NCBI GenBank assembly: GCA_015075365.1
Contig: JABTUN010000001.1
Span: 682,001 to 746,000, forward strand
Direction: 5' to 3'
Length of the DNA: 64,000 nt
DNA from: Verrucomicrobiaceae bacterium
GTDB lineage: Bacteria; Verrucomicrobiota; Verrucomicrobiia; Verrucomicrobiales; Verrucomicrobiaceae
The notes beneath the pieces were generated by a model that had not been told where the DNA came from, ran no database searches, and saw only the letters and a list, made by a program, of their open reading frames with translations. Below, one piece after another: positions 55,511 to 64,000 of the stretch (its first letter is position 1; each line of letters opens with the position of its first letter). The position numbers and the translations under genes were made by a program.

Positions 55511-56200
55511 ATGCCTGATCAATCCACCAAACCCGTGCCAACAGGGTGGTCACGCGAGCAAATCAGCCGACTGGCCGTTCAGTTTGGCAAAGCCATTGGT
55601 TATCAGCCGGGAGGTGAAATTAGCCCGGCTGTTGAAGAGCGGCTGCATGGCCGCATTGAGTATCTGGACTGGCCAGCATGGAAACTCAAAGGAGCAGACA
55701 CTATTGAAATCGACGGACCTGGAAAGTTCGTCATTTATCTTTGTCGCGTGTGGGGGCTGTTCAACAATCGTTTCAGTATCGCCCACGAGTTGGGACATTA
55801 TGTTCTGCATTCCCAATTGGGGCAAATCCCCCTCGTGGCGAAACGTAGCCGCCTGAACGAGCGTGCCGAATGGGAGGCGAACTGGTTTGCTGCTAGTCTG
55901 CTAATGCCTGAGTCAGATTTTCGCAAAGAGCACGCCGTCAATCCTGATCCTTGGTATCTGGCCTCGCGCTTTCTAGTTTCTCCAGAAGCGGCCAAGGTGC
56001 GTAAGAAAACCCTGATACGTATTTTGCCAATTTGTGAATTCTTGATAGCTGGGAAGCTGAACAAGGTTGAATTCGATCTCGCCGTCGCCCACGACGATGC
56101 TGCGCACCATCAGTTCGGCGACGCGGCGTTTTTCTTCGAGGCTCATCTCAGGCCAGCGGGCATGCAGGTCGATGGCCTCGGAGACCATCTGTTCACTTGA
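55511..56200 (+). CDS. ImmA/IrrE-like metallopeptidase, 3' end altered
   Basis: A 229-residue protein. The zinc-peptidase motif is RFSIAHELGHYVLH (HExxH), with the third ligand in NERAEWEANWFAASLLMPE, as in ImmA/IrrE proteins that cleave phage or mobile-element repressors. The family usually ends soon after the ASRFLVSPEAAKVR helix, near base 56020; here the frame continues another ~60 residues antisense to the recombinase remnant. The native 3' end was probably lost when the recombinase element came in. GC is lower than in the chromosome core. No cognate XRE repressor is adjacent, although one lies at 59239. Confidence 0.7.
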   Translation: MPDQSTKPVPTGWSREQISRLAVQFGKAIGYQPGGEISPAVEERLHGRIEYLDWPAWKLKGADTIEIDGPGKFVIYLCRVWGLFNNRFSIAHELGHYVLHSQLGQIPLVAKRSRLNERAEWEANWFAASLLMPESDFRKEHAVNPDPWYLASRFLVSPEAAKVRKKTLIRILPICEFLIAGKLNKVEFDLAVAHDDAAHHQFGDAAFFFEAHLRPAGMQVDGLGDHLFT

Positions 56201-57452
56201 GAGGTTGTCGATTTTGAGAACGTCAATCTCGGCTTGGAGGCGCGCCAGTTCTTCGTCGAGCTGCGATCGCTGGTCGCTGAGCGGCTGGTTGAACTTTTTG
56301 AAGTCCTCCGCGCCGATGTTGCCATCGAGATAGAGCCGGAGCATGCGCTCGGTGTCCTGCGTGAGCTTTTCGGACTCCTTCCGCCGCTGTTCGTGCAGCG
56401 ACTGCTTTTCAGAGAGGGCGGTTCCGGCCTTTTTGAGGTAGGCCTGGATGTTGTCCGGTTTCACGAGGTAGCCCTTGACCTCCTCCATGAAAATCTCGTC
56501 CAAGTCCTGGCACGAGATGCTGTTGCGGCACTTCTGGCAGGTGTATTTCGGGGTGCGCATGGGCACATACATCTTGGCCCCGCAGTGGCAGGCGACGAAG
56601 CCGCTGAAGATATGGGCGGGCATCTTGCTGGGACGGCGCTCGCGTTTCATGTAGCGGGCGTCCAGACAGGCGTTGCACCGTTCCCATAGCTCGGCAGAGA
56701 CGATGGCCTCGACCTCATTGAAAATGTGCTCGCTCTCGGGTTTGTTGACGAGTTTCTTGCCGCCGATGTTGGTGCTGTAATTGCGGCGATGGATGCCCTT
56801 GGGCGTGGGATCACGAAGCTGGAAGCGCACCGCCGTGTCCGACCACTTCTTTTTGTTCCGGGTGCGGTAGCCTCGTTGATTCAGCATCCGGGCAACGGTT
56901 TTGATTCGCTTGTGCTCGTCAAAAAGCTCATAGATCAGCCTGCGCACGGGAGCTTCTTCCGGGTTCACCGCGAGCTTCTTGTCCTTCCACATGTAGCCAT
57001 AAGGGGCCTTGCCGCTGAGCGGTTTGCCCATCTTCGCACGAACCAGGACGGAACTCTTTATCCGGTCGGCGATCTCTTCTCGCTCCCACTGGGCCATGCA
57101 GCCGACCAGATTGAAAAACAGCCTCCCGGCGGGTGAACTCGTGTCGATGCTCTCACTGAGCGACACGAGATCGGCCTGGTGGGTCTGGAAGCACTCGCTG
57201 AACTCCATCAGCTCTTTCGCATTGCGGGTCAGGCGGGCGAGTTTGGAAAAGACGAGCGCCTGGATGTGCCCGCGCTTCACGTCAGCCATCATGCGTTTGG
57301 CCTCCGGATGGTCGGCCACGCTCTTGCCGCTCACCCCTGCGAGGTCGTAGCTTTCATCCCCGCGAGGTGGCAACCATTTCCGCCTGGACGCGGTGATGAT
57401 CCGGGCTGTCCCCCTCGGCCTGCTCTTCGGAGGAGACGCGAATCGAGAGGCG
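55973..57452 (-). pseudogene. Large serine recombinase, frameshifted and lacking a start codon
   Basis: From 57350 down to 55973 an open frame encodes the recombinase: DLAGVSGKS, FSKLARLTRNAKELMEF, the helix APYGYMWKDKKLAVNPEEA, the zinc ribbon with Cys pairs in FVACHCGAKM and YTCQKCRNS, and a C-terminal coiled coil. The catalytic part, with IRVSSEEQAEGDSPDHHRVQ, is found upstream in another frame (about 57445-57360). Removing one base from the four-C run at 57358-57361 joins the frames. No start codon exists between the preceding gene's stop (57453-57455) and the catalytic segment, so the gene is dead or was cut at its 5' end. Confidence 0.8.
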
Positions 57453-57722
57453 CTACCGCCGCAGCGCATTGATCAGCTCATCCAGCTTGTTCAGCACATC
57501 CTGCATCTGCGTCTGGTTGTAGCTGCCATCGGCTCCTTGGCCGAGTGTGCTCACGCCGTTGCTGTTGGCGCTCGTTTGAGCCAAGGCATTCGCGATGGCG
57601 TTGTTGAGATCGTTGATCGTCGCCCGCTGCTGGATGTCGGCATTGAGTGACGTGAGTTGGCTGCGCATCTCGGCGGATGAGTTCGGCGAGTTGTTCGCCG
57701 GTTTGGTCGGATCGAAGGGCAT
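57453..57722 (-). CDS. Small hypothetical protein of a verrucomicrobial family
   Basis: An 89-residue protein, MPFDPTKPANNSPNSSAEM..., with a helical middle rich in Asn, Ala and Gln and ending ...LNKLDELINALRR. Proteins of this form (start M-x-F-D-P-T-K-P, end E-L-I-x-A-L-R-R) recur in verrucomicrobia, often in phage-like or surface contexts, but have no assigned role; this is recalled, not searched. Its TAG is immediately followed by the recombinase remnant. Confidence 0.6.
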   Translation of the reverse strand: MPFDPTKPANNSPNSSAEMRSQLTSLNADIQQRATINDLNNAIANALAQTSANSNGVSTLGQGADGSYNQTQMQDVLNKLDELINALRR

Positions 57723-57845
57723 GGCGTTTCAGAAGACAAGTGGACTTGGAGACTGGGAGATGAGGAGACAATTCCGAAGGGCGATGCGGGAGCGATGAGC
57801 CGGTCTCCTTGCCTCATCGTCTCCCCATCTCCTCCTCTGGCTCGC

Positions 57846-58637
57846 CTATGGCGAGACCGTGACCTTCACCACATCGGTCCAGTCGCCGTTGGGGGTGCCT
57901 TTGTCCCAGAAGCGCATGCGGTATTCGCGCACTTCGGGTTGTCCGGCGGCGAGCAGCGGGCGCTCGTCTTCATACGGGCTCTCGGTGTCGATGGCGAGGA
58001 ACTCCCACGCGCCCGTGCCGCGTCGGCTTTCGATATAGACGCCCATGTGGCCGTATTTCGAGAAGCGCAGGCGCACGCACTGGCAGCCCGCGCCCTGCTC
58101 CGTCTCCGCGCTGAATTTCGGCACCTGCTTCTCCGTGACTTCGGAGCCCACGATGCCCAGGTCGGTGCCGATGGCCTCGGTGTAGTTCGCGCTCAGCTTC
58201 ATCTTGGCGATGAGGGCAAAGATGCGGTTCAGCACGCCGGGTGGCACCGCCGTCACACCCGCTGGCAACGCGGGGGTGACAAAGGTGGGCAGCACCACGT
58301 TCGCGCCGCCTTCCCCGGTCAGCACATCATCCACCGCGTCGGTGGTGCTGGGGGAAAAGGCGCGCACGGCGCTCAGCCAGGTGCCGAGCACGTAGTTGCC
58401 GAATTTCGCATCGTTCACGCTCGCGGTGATGTCTCCGGCGGTCACGCCCAGCGTGGGGCCGTGGATGGGGAGCTTCACCGCGTAGTTGTCGAGCCAGTTC
58501 ACCTGGTCGCCGATGCGGCTGGGGTAGTAGTTGGTGCGTTTCATGTGGGTGCGTGGGTTGCGTGGTTTGGGTGGGGTGAAATAGTCGGACGGCTGGTCCC
58601 AAAAGCCGCTGTCCCAGGTGGATTGGTCCCAGTTCAT
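57846..58637 (-). CDS. Hypothetical protein, paired with the small gene downstream
   Basis: A 263-residue protein starting at MNWDQSTWDSGFWDQ (58637), a Trp/Asp-rich start. The middle (about 40-200) is helical, with LPTFVTPALPAGVTAVPPGV, and the C-terminus is a fibronectin-like or similar beta domain (EYRMRFWDKGTPNGDWTDVVKVTV). The layout suggests a virion- or surface-associated protein together with the 89-residue gene that follows 123 bases downstream. The frame stays open far upstream through the minisatellite, but that part is not coding. Confidence 0.55.
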   Translation of the reverse strand: MNWDQSTWDSGFWDQPSDYFTPPKPRNPRTHMKRTNYYPSRIGDQVNWLDNYAVKLPIHGPTLGVTAGDITASVNDAKFGNYVLGTWLSAVRAFSPSTTDAVDDVLTGEGGANVVLPTFVTPALPAGVTAVPPGVLNRIFALIAKMKLSANYTEAIGTDLGIVGSEVTEKQVPKFSAETEQGAGCQCVRLRFSKYGHMGVYIESRRGTGAWEFLAIDTESPYEDERPLLAAGQPEVREYRMRFWDKGTPNGDWTDVVKVTVSP

Positions 58638-59238
58638 GCGGGGGAGGTTCTTGGTTCGTTGTTCTTGGTTCCTCGTTGGGCGAGGCTGAGAGGAGCGCGG
58701 GCACTCTTGCCCGCAGATTGGGTGAGGCGGAGAGGAGTCTCCGCGTTCCCTTCGAAGGTCTCGCACCCGCGCGGCGCGGGGTCTTCCCTCCTCGCGCCGG
58801 GGTCTTCCCTCCGGGAAAAGGGGCGGGCACCCGCGGTGTCCATGGAGCACCCCGCGCCGCGCATGGACGTCCCTGCCGCGTCGATGGGGCACCCCGCGCC
58901 GCGCCGGGAGCACCCCGCAGCCATCAGGGAGCACCCCGCGCCACGCGGGGGCGTCCTTCCGCCGTTCACGGACCACCCCGCGCCGTCCATGGAGCACCCC
59001 GCGCGGCGGAGGGAGCACCCCGGACGAAATGGGGCGGCCCTTTTTGGGGCGAAACGAGGGGAAAAAGGCCGGAAAAGGCGATTTTGGGCCTCCAAACGGC
59101 CTGCGAAGGGCGCAAACGGCCCTTGGGGCAGGCTCAGGCGGCGGCGGACGGGAAAGCAGGGTGTCATGGCAGCTCCGGTGGAAATTCGCCCGCATTCCAT
59201 CACGCCCCCCGCGATTCCCGTTAGCCAAAAGGATTTGG
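58638..59238. other. Very GC-rich 0.6-kb intergenic region with a minisatellite
   Basis: No convincing gene is seen; several frames stay open because the sequence is extremely GC-rich and repetitive. It contains direct repeats around 58780-58815 (GGTCTTCCCTCC occurs twice) and the 21-bp tandem array described separately. Confidence 0.6.
58838..59026. repeat. 21-bp tandem repeat (minisatellite), nine units
   Basis: Nine contiguous units of exactly 21 bases, consensus close to GTCCATGGAGCACCCCGCGCC, start at 58838, 58859, 58880, 58901, 58922, 58943, 58964, 58985 and 59006. Units 2 and 6 are the most divergent. The period is a multiple of three, so all frames read as seven-residue repeats, for example MEHPAPR/MGHPAPR on the plus strand. 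There are no spacers, so it is not a CRISPR array. Confidence 0.85.
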
Positions 59239-59499
59239 CTAGCCCTCTGCCCGCCGTTCGGCGGCGCTGACCAGCTCGGAAAGGGTCGTGTCAAAGCGCA
59301 CGGCGATGCGCATGAGCGTGGCGGTCCAGCTTCCGTTCGGGCACTGGCCCTGCTCCAGGTTCAGGATGGTCTGGTCCGTCACGCCGGCGGCCTTGGCGAG
59401 GGTATAGGCGCTCAGCCCCAACGCCTCACGCCGCTCCTTGACCTCTCTGCCGATGCGTTGGGTGAGCGAGCGGACGTAGTCATCAGCGGAACCGTGCAT
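59239..59499 (-). CDS. XRE-family transcriptional regulator
   Basis: An 86-residue DNA-binding protein: a helix-turn-helix of the Cro/C1 type at about residues 20-70 (VKERREALGLSAYTLAKAAG, VTDQTILNLEQGQ, WTATLMRIAVRF), followed by a short tail. Single-domain XRE proteins of this size often control restriction, toxin-antitoxin or phage genes. It sits between the minisatellite and the divergent helicase gene, so it may control that gene. Confidence 0.85.
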   Translation of the reverse strand: MHGSADDYVRSLTQRIGREVKERREALGLSAYTLAKAAGVTDQTILNLEQGQCPNGSWTATLMRIAVRFDTTLSELVSAAERRAEG

Positions 59500-59709
59500 G
59501 ACACCGCCCCCGGATCAGGTTCGGCGTGGGTTGGGAGCCTCACCCCCTCGCTTCTCTCCGGCCACCCGGCACGGCGATGAGACGGTGAGCGCGTGGATTG
59601 TGCCGGAACGACGGGGATCGAGGCAAGAGTTTTTTATGAGGCCGCGCTCACGAAGCTAAAAGTGGAGACAGCGGCGGGCATGTGCTTCAGCTTGTAAGCT
59701 GTCTGCAAG

Positions 59710-62700
59710 ATGAGTCTCCCTCGACACCCCAAAGCAAAACACTTCGATCAATCCGGCCTCCTGGCGGGTATTGAGTGCTTCGGTCAGCTTGAGGCTCGAA
59801 TCGCTGCATTACCAACCGAGCAAACCAGGGGAGATGCCCTGGAAGTATTTGCTGAAGCCTGCCTTGCCACCCAACGCATTTATCAAGCACGCGAGGTCTG
59901 GCCGGGGAACTCAATGCCTTCGACACTGCGCCAGCAGCTACGGCTTCCAATAGTAGATATGGGTGTGGACGGCGTGTTCGTCACACCGGCAGAAGAAGCA
60001 GTCTGCTATCAGTCAAAATTTCGCACCGGACGACCCACGCTCACTTGGACTGAGCTTTCGACCTTCTATGGCCTTGTCGATACTGGTGCGCGCAGACTGG
60101 TGTTCACCAACTGCGATGAGATCGCTTCCGTAGCGGAAGAACGGCTGGGGGCTATATTTGTCCGGGGTAGTGATCTTGACCGCCTGACTCCCGAGGACTT
60201 TCAGATCATGGCAGCGTGGCTGGCAGAGCGTCCAGCCAGTCTGAAGAGGAAGGACCCGAAGCCTCACCAAGTCGCCGCCTTGAGTGACATTGTAGCGGGG
60301 CTGTCCCGAGGACCACGGGCAACCGCGTTGATGGCTTGTGGCAGTGGCAAGACCTTGGTGGCGCTTTGGGTCGCCGAACGGCTTGGCGCACGAACAGTGC
60401 TGGTCCTGCTTCCTTCGCTCGCTTTGGTGCGCCAGACGCTGCATGAATGGTTGCACGAAACGAGCTGGCCCGATGTTCAGTTCTTGTGCGTCTGTTCGGA
60501 CCCGACGGTTCAGACAGAGGAGGATTCGTTGCTGGTTCGGCCATCTGACCTCGACTTTGCTGTAACAACACAGAGCGCTGACGTGCGGCGCTTCTTGGAG
60601 CGTGAAACTAGTTCAGTGCGGCTGGTGTTCTCCACCTATCAGTCAAGCAAAGTTGTCGCCGCAGCTATCCAGGGCTTGCCTCCTTTTGATCTTGGAGTGT
60701 TCGACGAAGCCCATAAGACGGCTGGCCGCGAAGGAGCGCGGTTCGCTCTCGCACTCAAAGACGAAAACCTACCGATTGCTCGAAGACTTTTTCTGACGGC
60801 AACACCGCGCCACTACGACGTGGCCAGGAAAGACAAGTTTGGTGAATCCAAAGTGGTCTTCTCGATGGATGCAGCCGAAGTCTATGGTCCGGTCGTGCAT
60901 CGGCTGCCATTCAGCGCGGCTGCAAAGGCTGGGATCATCACGGACTACAAGGTCATCATTTCGGTAGTGACTTCCGAAATGGTCACTGACGAGGCTCTCC
61001 GGCTCGGCGTAGTTCTCGTCGATGGCGATGAAGTGAAGGCTCGTCAGGTCGCCAACCAAATCGCTCTGAAGTCGGCAATAGAGAAATACGGCGTCTCAAA
61101 GGTGTTCACCTTTCACTCCAAGGTGAATTCCGCGAAATCATTCACCTCCAGCGGCCCAGAAGGCGTTGGGACGCATCTCAAAGGCTTCCACTGCGCCCAT
61201 ATCGAAGGTGCCATGAGTACTGTGTATCGGGAGCGTTTGCTGCGGGAGTTTGCGACGGCACCGCAAGCCATCCTGTCGAATGCCCGGTGCCTCACCGAGG
61301 GCGTGGACGTTCCTGCCGTCGATATGGTTGCCTTCATGAGTCCAAAGCGCAGCCTCGTGGACATTGTGCAAGCGACTGGACGGGCGATGCGGTTGTCACC
61401 CAAGACTGGCAAACAATTCGGTTATGTGCTCGTGCCTCTCTACGTCGAAAAGGCACGTGGAGAGAGCATTGAAGAGGCGGTTCTGCGCAGCAACTTCGAT
61501 GAAGTTTGGCGAGTTCTCCAAGGGCTCAAGGAACAGGACGATCTTTTGGCTCAAATCATCGCTGAGATGCGAATTGAACGAGGCCGCACCGGCGGATTCG
61601 ACGACAGCCGTCTGCGTGAACGTCTCGATCTTCTTGGACCTGAACTCTCTCTGGAAACACTCCGCCGCACGATTACGGCTGCCTGCCTTGATGCGATTAG
61701 CGAACAATGGTTTGAGCGTTACGGCCAGCTTGTCGCCTACAAGCAGCAATACGGAAACTGCGACATGCCCGCCAGATGGGATGCCAATCAAAAACTGGCG
61801 ACATGGGTAGTGGATCAGCGCGTGCGGAAGCGCGATGCCAATCTGGAGCCAGAGAAGATCGAGTTGCTGAATCGAATTGGATTTAATTGGAATCCACGCG
61901 AGACGAACTGGCGATCAACCTATCTGGAGTTGGTGAAGTATCAAAAGCGTTTTGGGCATTGTCGGGTGCCTCAGAACTGGAAGGAGAACAATTCGCTGGC
62001 TCACTGGGTAAAGGCACAGCGCATGGACTACGCGAATGGTGAACTGCACGGAGATCGAATCGTGCTGCTAGAGAAGATTGGCTTTGAGTGGAAGGTTGAC
62101 CGGAGCACTTGGGAGCAGCGGTTTACAGATCTTTGTGCCTACAAGGAGCGATTTGGAAATACGCGTGTTCCGAAAAAGTGGGCTGAAAACCGTCTGCTTG
62201 CATCTTGGGTCATTCGTCAGCGATACCTGAATCGAAAGAAGCGGCTCGGCAGCGATCTCACTGAGCGGCTTGATGGCATTGGCTTCGAGTGGGATGGCAG
62301 AATAGCTCAGCGAGCATCTCTGCGACCTAGCGCCAATCTGGATGAGCTATGGCGCACGATGTTCGAGAGGTTCAAAGCCTATGCAAAACTGAATGGAGTG
62401 GAATCTGTCCGCGTGGTCGATGCAGAGACCAAGAAACTCAATCGTTGGATGCTGTATCAACGCCAGGCGATGAAAAAGGGCGAGCTGAGCGAAACACGGA
62501 TTGCTGCATTGAATGAGCTTGGTTTTATCTGGCAGCGAAATAACCGCACGTCCAATTCCCAAGCTCTAACCGCGCCAGTTGCCGAAGAGCCTATTGTGCG
62601 GACTTGGGACGAGATGTTCTCGGACTTGGTGGATTTCTATAAGCTGCACGGACACTTCAACGTTCCTGCATACTGGGCACCTCAGCCACACCTTGCGAGG

Positions 62701-64000
62701 TGGTGTGCGGCTCAGCGGCGAGCAAAGAGAGAGAATAGACTCCCCCCTGAGCACTTGAGCCAGATGGAGGAGGTTGGATTCGCCTGGAACACGAACGATG
62801 GTGGCTGGGATTCCATGTTTGCCAAGCTAGCCGACCACATGCGCCCGATGCACAATGGGAAGCGCCGAGAAGTGAGTGCCAGCGATGAGTTGCGGAGGTG
62901 GATGCTCACACAGCGTCAGGCAAAGAAGCGTGGAGACCTCGATGCCACGAGGGAGAAAAAACTCACAAGCATTGGGTTTGAGTGGGAGCCGTATTCCTCA
63001 CGATGGGAAACCATGCTGGAAGAACTCAGGCAGTTCCACGCCAAGCATGGTCACTGTCGAGTTCCTGCGGGGTGGTCCAAGAACCCAGTTCTGGCAAATT
63101 GGGTCGGCGTGCAACGAGCACGAAATCTCAAAGGTAAGCTCTCCGCCGAAAGGATTGAGACACTTAACTCTCTCGGTTTTGCGTGGAGACTCGGCGAGTT
63201 TAGTGGCCATCGCTCTTCTAAAGAGGCTTGGGAGAAGATGCTTCGCCGCCTGATCGCATTTCATGCTCAACACGGACATTCGACCGTTCCCCAAGTTTTT
63301 CCTGAAGATCAAAAACTCGGATGGTGGGTCACTACTCAACGTCGCAATCGTCGAAAGGGAAAGCTGACGCCCAAACAGATCGAATCACTCGACAGCCTCA
63401 GCTTCAATTGGTCGCCATTTGGGGGCGCAGATTTCGATGACCGGTGGGAATACATGATGGAGGCACTGAAAACGTTCAGAGATGAGTTCGGTCACTGCCG
63501 TGTTCCATCTGGATGGCCGGAGAACCCACAGCTGGCAAATTGGGTGGGCGTTCAACGAAGACAATTTAGGCTCGGCAAGCTATCTGATACTCGGAAGGCA
63601 GCGCTTGAATCAATGGGCTTTGAATGGGCTCTTATCGCACGCGTGGAGCGCAATATGGCGTCGGACGGAGTAGCCGAATTTGAGATCAGATGGCAGCAGC
63701 GTTTTGCTGAACTCGCCGACTATCAAAAGGAACATGGCCACTGCAGGGTTCCGTCTGGCTGGGCTCACAATCCACAACTTGCCAACTGGGTCGGCGTTCA
63801 GAGGCGGCGTTACAAACAGGGCAAGTTGTCGGATGAAAGGGTTCAACAGCTACAATCTCTTGGGTTCGACTGGAGCGTAGAACCGTTCACACCTGGAGGT
63901 GCCGAATCTGCCACAGAGGAAACGCAATGGACTGCGATGCTTGAGAGACTGCGAGCCTACCGAGCGATGCGTGGGAATTGTTTGGTTCCACAGCGTTGGA
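59710..64000 (+). CDS. Nuclease-helicase with many helicase-associated repeats (3' end outside window)
   Basis: A protein of more than 1430 residues, open from ATG 59710 to the window edge. Order: (1) an N-terminal restriction-endonuclease-like domain with Asp87 and Q-S-K at 101-103, a PD-(D/E)XK variant; (2) a superfamily 2 helicase with motif I ACGSGKT (Lys214), motif II DEAH (332-335), motif III TATPRH and motif VI QATGR (554-558); (3) from residue 667, at least ten complete and one cut helicase-associated (HA) repeats of about 70 residues, each W...GHCRVP...LA.WV..QR...GKL...GF.W. The architecture suggests a DNA-processing or defence enzyme. GC is lower than in the chromosome core. No methylase is visible. 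Confidence 0.9.
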   Translation, partial: MSLPRHPKAKHFDQSGLLAGIECFGQLEARIAALPTEQTRGDALEVFAEACLATQRIYQAREVWPGNSMPSTLRQQLRLPIVDMGVDGVFVTPAEEAVCYQSKFRTGRPTLTWTELSTFYGLVDTGARRLVFTNCDEIASVAEERLGAIFVRGSDLDRLTPEDFQIMAAWLAERPASLKRKDPKPHQVAALSDIVAGLSRGPRATALMACGSGKTLVALWVAERLGARTVLVLLPSLALVRQTLHEWLHETSWPDVQFLCVCSDPTVQTEEDSLLVRPSDLDFAVTTQSADVRRFLERETSSVRLVFSTYQSSKVVAAAIQGLPPFDLGVFDEAHKTAGREGARFALALKDENLPIARRLFLTATPRHYDVARKDKFGESKVVFSMDAAEVYGPVVHRLPFSAAAKAGIITDYKVIISVVTSEMVTDEALRLGVVLVDGDEVKARQVANQIALKSAIEKYGVSKVFTFHSKVNSAKSFTSSGPEGVGTHLKGFHCAHIEGAMSTVYRERLLREFATAPQAILSNARCLTEGVDVPAVDMVAFMSPKRSLVDIVQATGRAMRLSPKTGKQFGYVLVPLYVEKARGESIEEAVLRSNFDEVWRVLQGLKEQDDLLAQIIAEMRIERGRTGGFDDSRLRERLDLLGPELSLETLRRTITAACLDAISEQWFERYGQLVAYKQQYGNCDMPARWDANQKLATWVVDQRVRKRDANLEPEKIELLNRIGFNWNPRETNWRSTYLELVKYQKRFGHCRVPQNWKENNSLAHWVKAQRMDYANGELHGDRIVLLEKIGFEWKVDRSTWEQRFTDLCAYKERFGNTRVPKKWAENRLLASWVIRQRYLNRKKRLGSDLTERLDGIGFEWDGRIAQRASLRPSANLDELWRTMFERFKAYAKLNGVESVRVVDAETKKLNRWMLYQRQAMKKGELSETRIAALNELGFIWQRNNRTSNSQALTAPVAEEPIVRTWDEMFSDLVDFYKLHGHFNVPAYWAPQPHLARWCAAQRRAKRENRLPPEHLSQMEEVGFAWNTNDGGWDSMFAKLADHMRPMHNGKRREVSASDELRRWMLTQRQAKKRGDLDATREKKLTSIGFEWEPYSSRWETMLEELRQFHAKHGHCRVPAGWSKNPVLANWVGVQRARNLKGKLSAERIETLNSLGFAWRLGEFSGHRSSKEAWEKMLRRLIAFHAQHGHSTVPQVFPEDQKLGWWVTTQRRNRRKGKLTPKQIESLDSLSFNWSPFGGADFDDRWEYMMEALKTFRDEFGHCRVPSGWPENPQLANWVGVQRRQFRLGKLSDTRKAALESMGFEWALIARVERNMASDGVAEFEIRWQQRFAELADYQKEHGHCRVPSGWAHNPQLANWVGVQRRRYKQGKLSDERVQQLQSLGFDWSVEPFTPGGAESATEETQWTAMLERLRAYRAMRGNCLVPQRW

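Noticed and set aside
58838..59026. A CRISPR-like array
   Set aside because: The units are contiguous with no spacers and there are no cas genes; it is a minisatellite.
57795..59270. A 491-codon plus-strand ORF across the minisatellite and the hypothetical gene
   Set aside because: It is antisense to the better-supported gene at 57846-58637 for most of its length and its repeat part is open in all frames because of composition.
58638..59294. An extension of the hypothetical gene at 57846-58637 through the minisatellite
   Set aside because: The extra residues are low-complexity repeats and a protein-like start (MNWDQSTW) exists at 58637.
59500..59709. A possible small RNA between the XRE regulator and the helicase gene
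   Set aside because: Only an AT-rich run and no convincing hairpin were found; it is probably the shared promoter region.

Overview
The window is about 64 kb of a high-GC bacterial chromosome, most likely from the Verrucomicrobiota (Verrucomicrobiaceae-like). The evidence is the gene content: PVC-type heme-binding dehydrogenases, DUF1549/DUF1553 cytochromes with a DUF1501 partner, DUF1080 proteins, an S1-type sulfatase, exported family-10 pectate-lyase-like proteins and a zinc-ribbon TolQ/ExbB gene. Housekeeping genes (trigger factor, tyrosyl-tRNA synthetase, penicillin-binding protein 1C, lactate permease) show that this is chromosome, not a plasmid. No rRNA, tRNA or CRISPR array was recognised by eye.

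Bases 1-16362 are rich in exported catabolic enzymes: a sialidase-SGNH fusion, two family-10 lyases, a putative glycoside hydrolase, a sulfatase, a golvesin-domain protein and a membrane dehydrogenase with a c-heme. Together they suggest attack on sulfated and acidic polysaccharides in the periplasm or outside the cell. Scattered among them are accessory genes: a DUF4143 ATPase, a low-GC protein with a HEPN-like RN-x3-H motif, a kinase-like gene with a disturbed 5' end, and a palindromic element of about 120 bp.

Bases 16487-28769 hold general functions: HNH protein, TIM-barrel sugar isomerase, DUF1080 protein, trigger factor with a clear terminator, pbpC coupled to an Smr-domain gene, an exported serpin, a lactate permease and an internally duplicated exported protein. 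Bases 28830-34511 form a von Willebrand A (vWA) / lipoprotein-carrier cluster that is interrupted by an opposite-strand RelE/ParE toxin-antitoxin pair and a degenerate copy of a nested-hairpin element. A perfect copy of that element lies at 36622-36685.

Bases 34616-55336 carry an exported pyruvyltransferase-like protein, a DUF1501/planctomycete-cytochrome operon, tyrS with a coupled tetratricopeptide gene, and a three-gene proton-motor-like operon (zinc-ribbon ExbB/TolQ plus two unequal ExbD/TolR-like subunits). An MFS carrier, an APC permease, a YhcH-family protein, a second planctomycete cytochrome and a tandem metallo-beta-lactamase-fold protein follow.

The right end (55511-64000) is an accessory island: an ImmA/IrrE-like peptidase, a decayed large serine recombinase (frameshifted, no start codon), two small verrucomicrobial hypothetical genes, a 21-bp minisatellite, an XRE regulator, and the start of a very large nuclease-helicase with at least ten complete helicase-associated repeats that runs off the window. 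This island and the proton-motor-like operon are the best places to look for an undescribed system.
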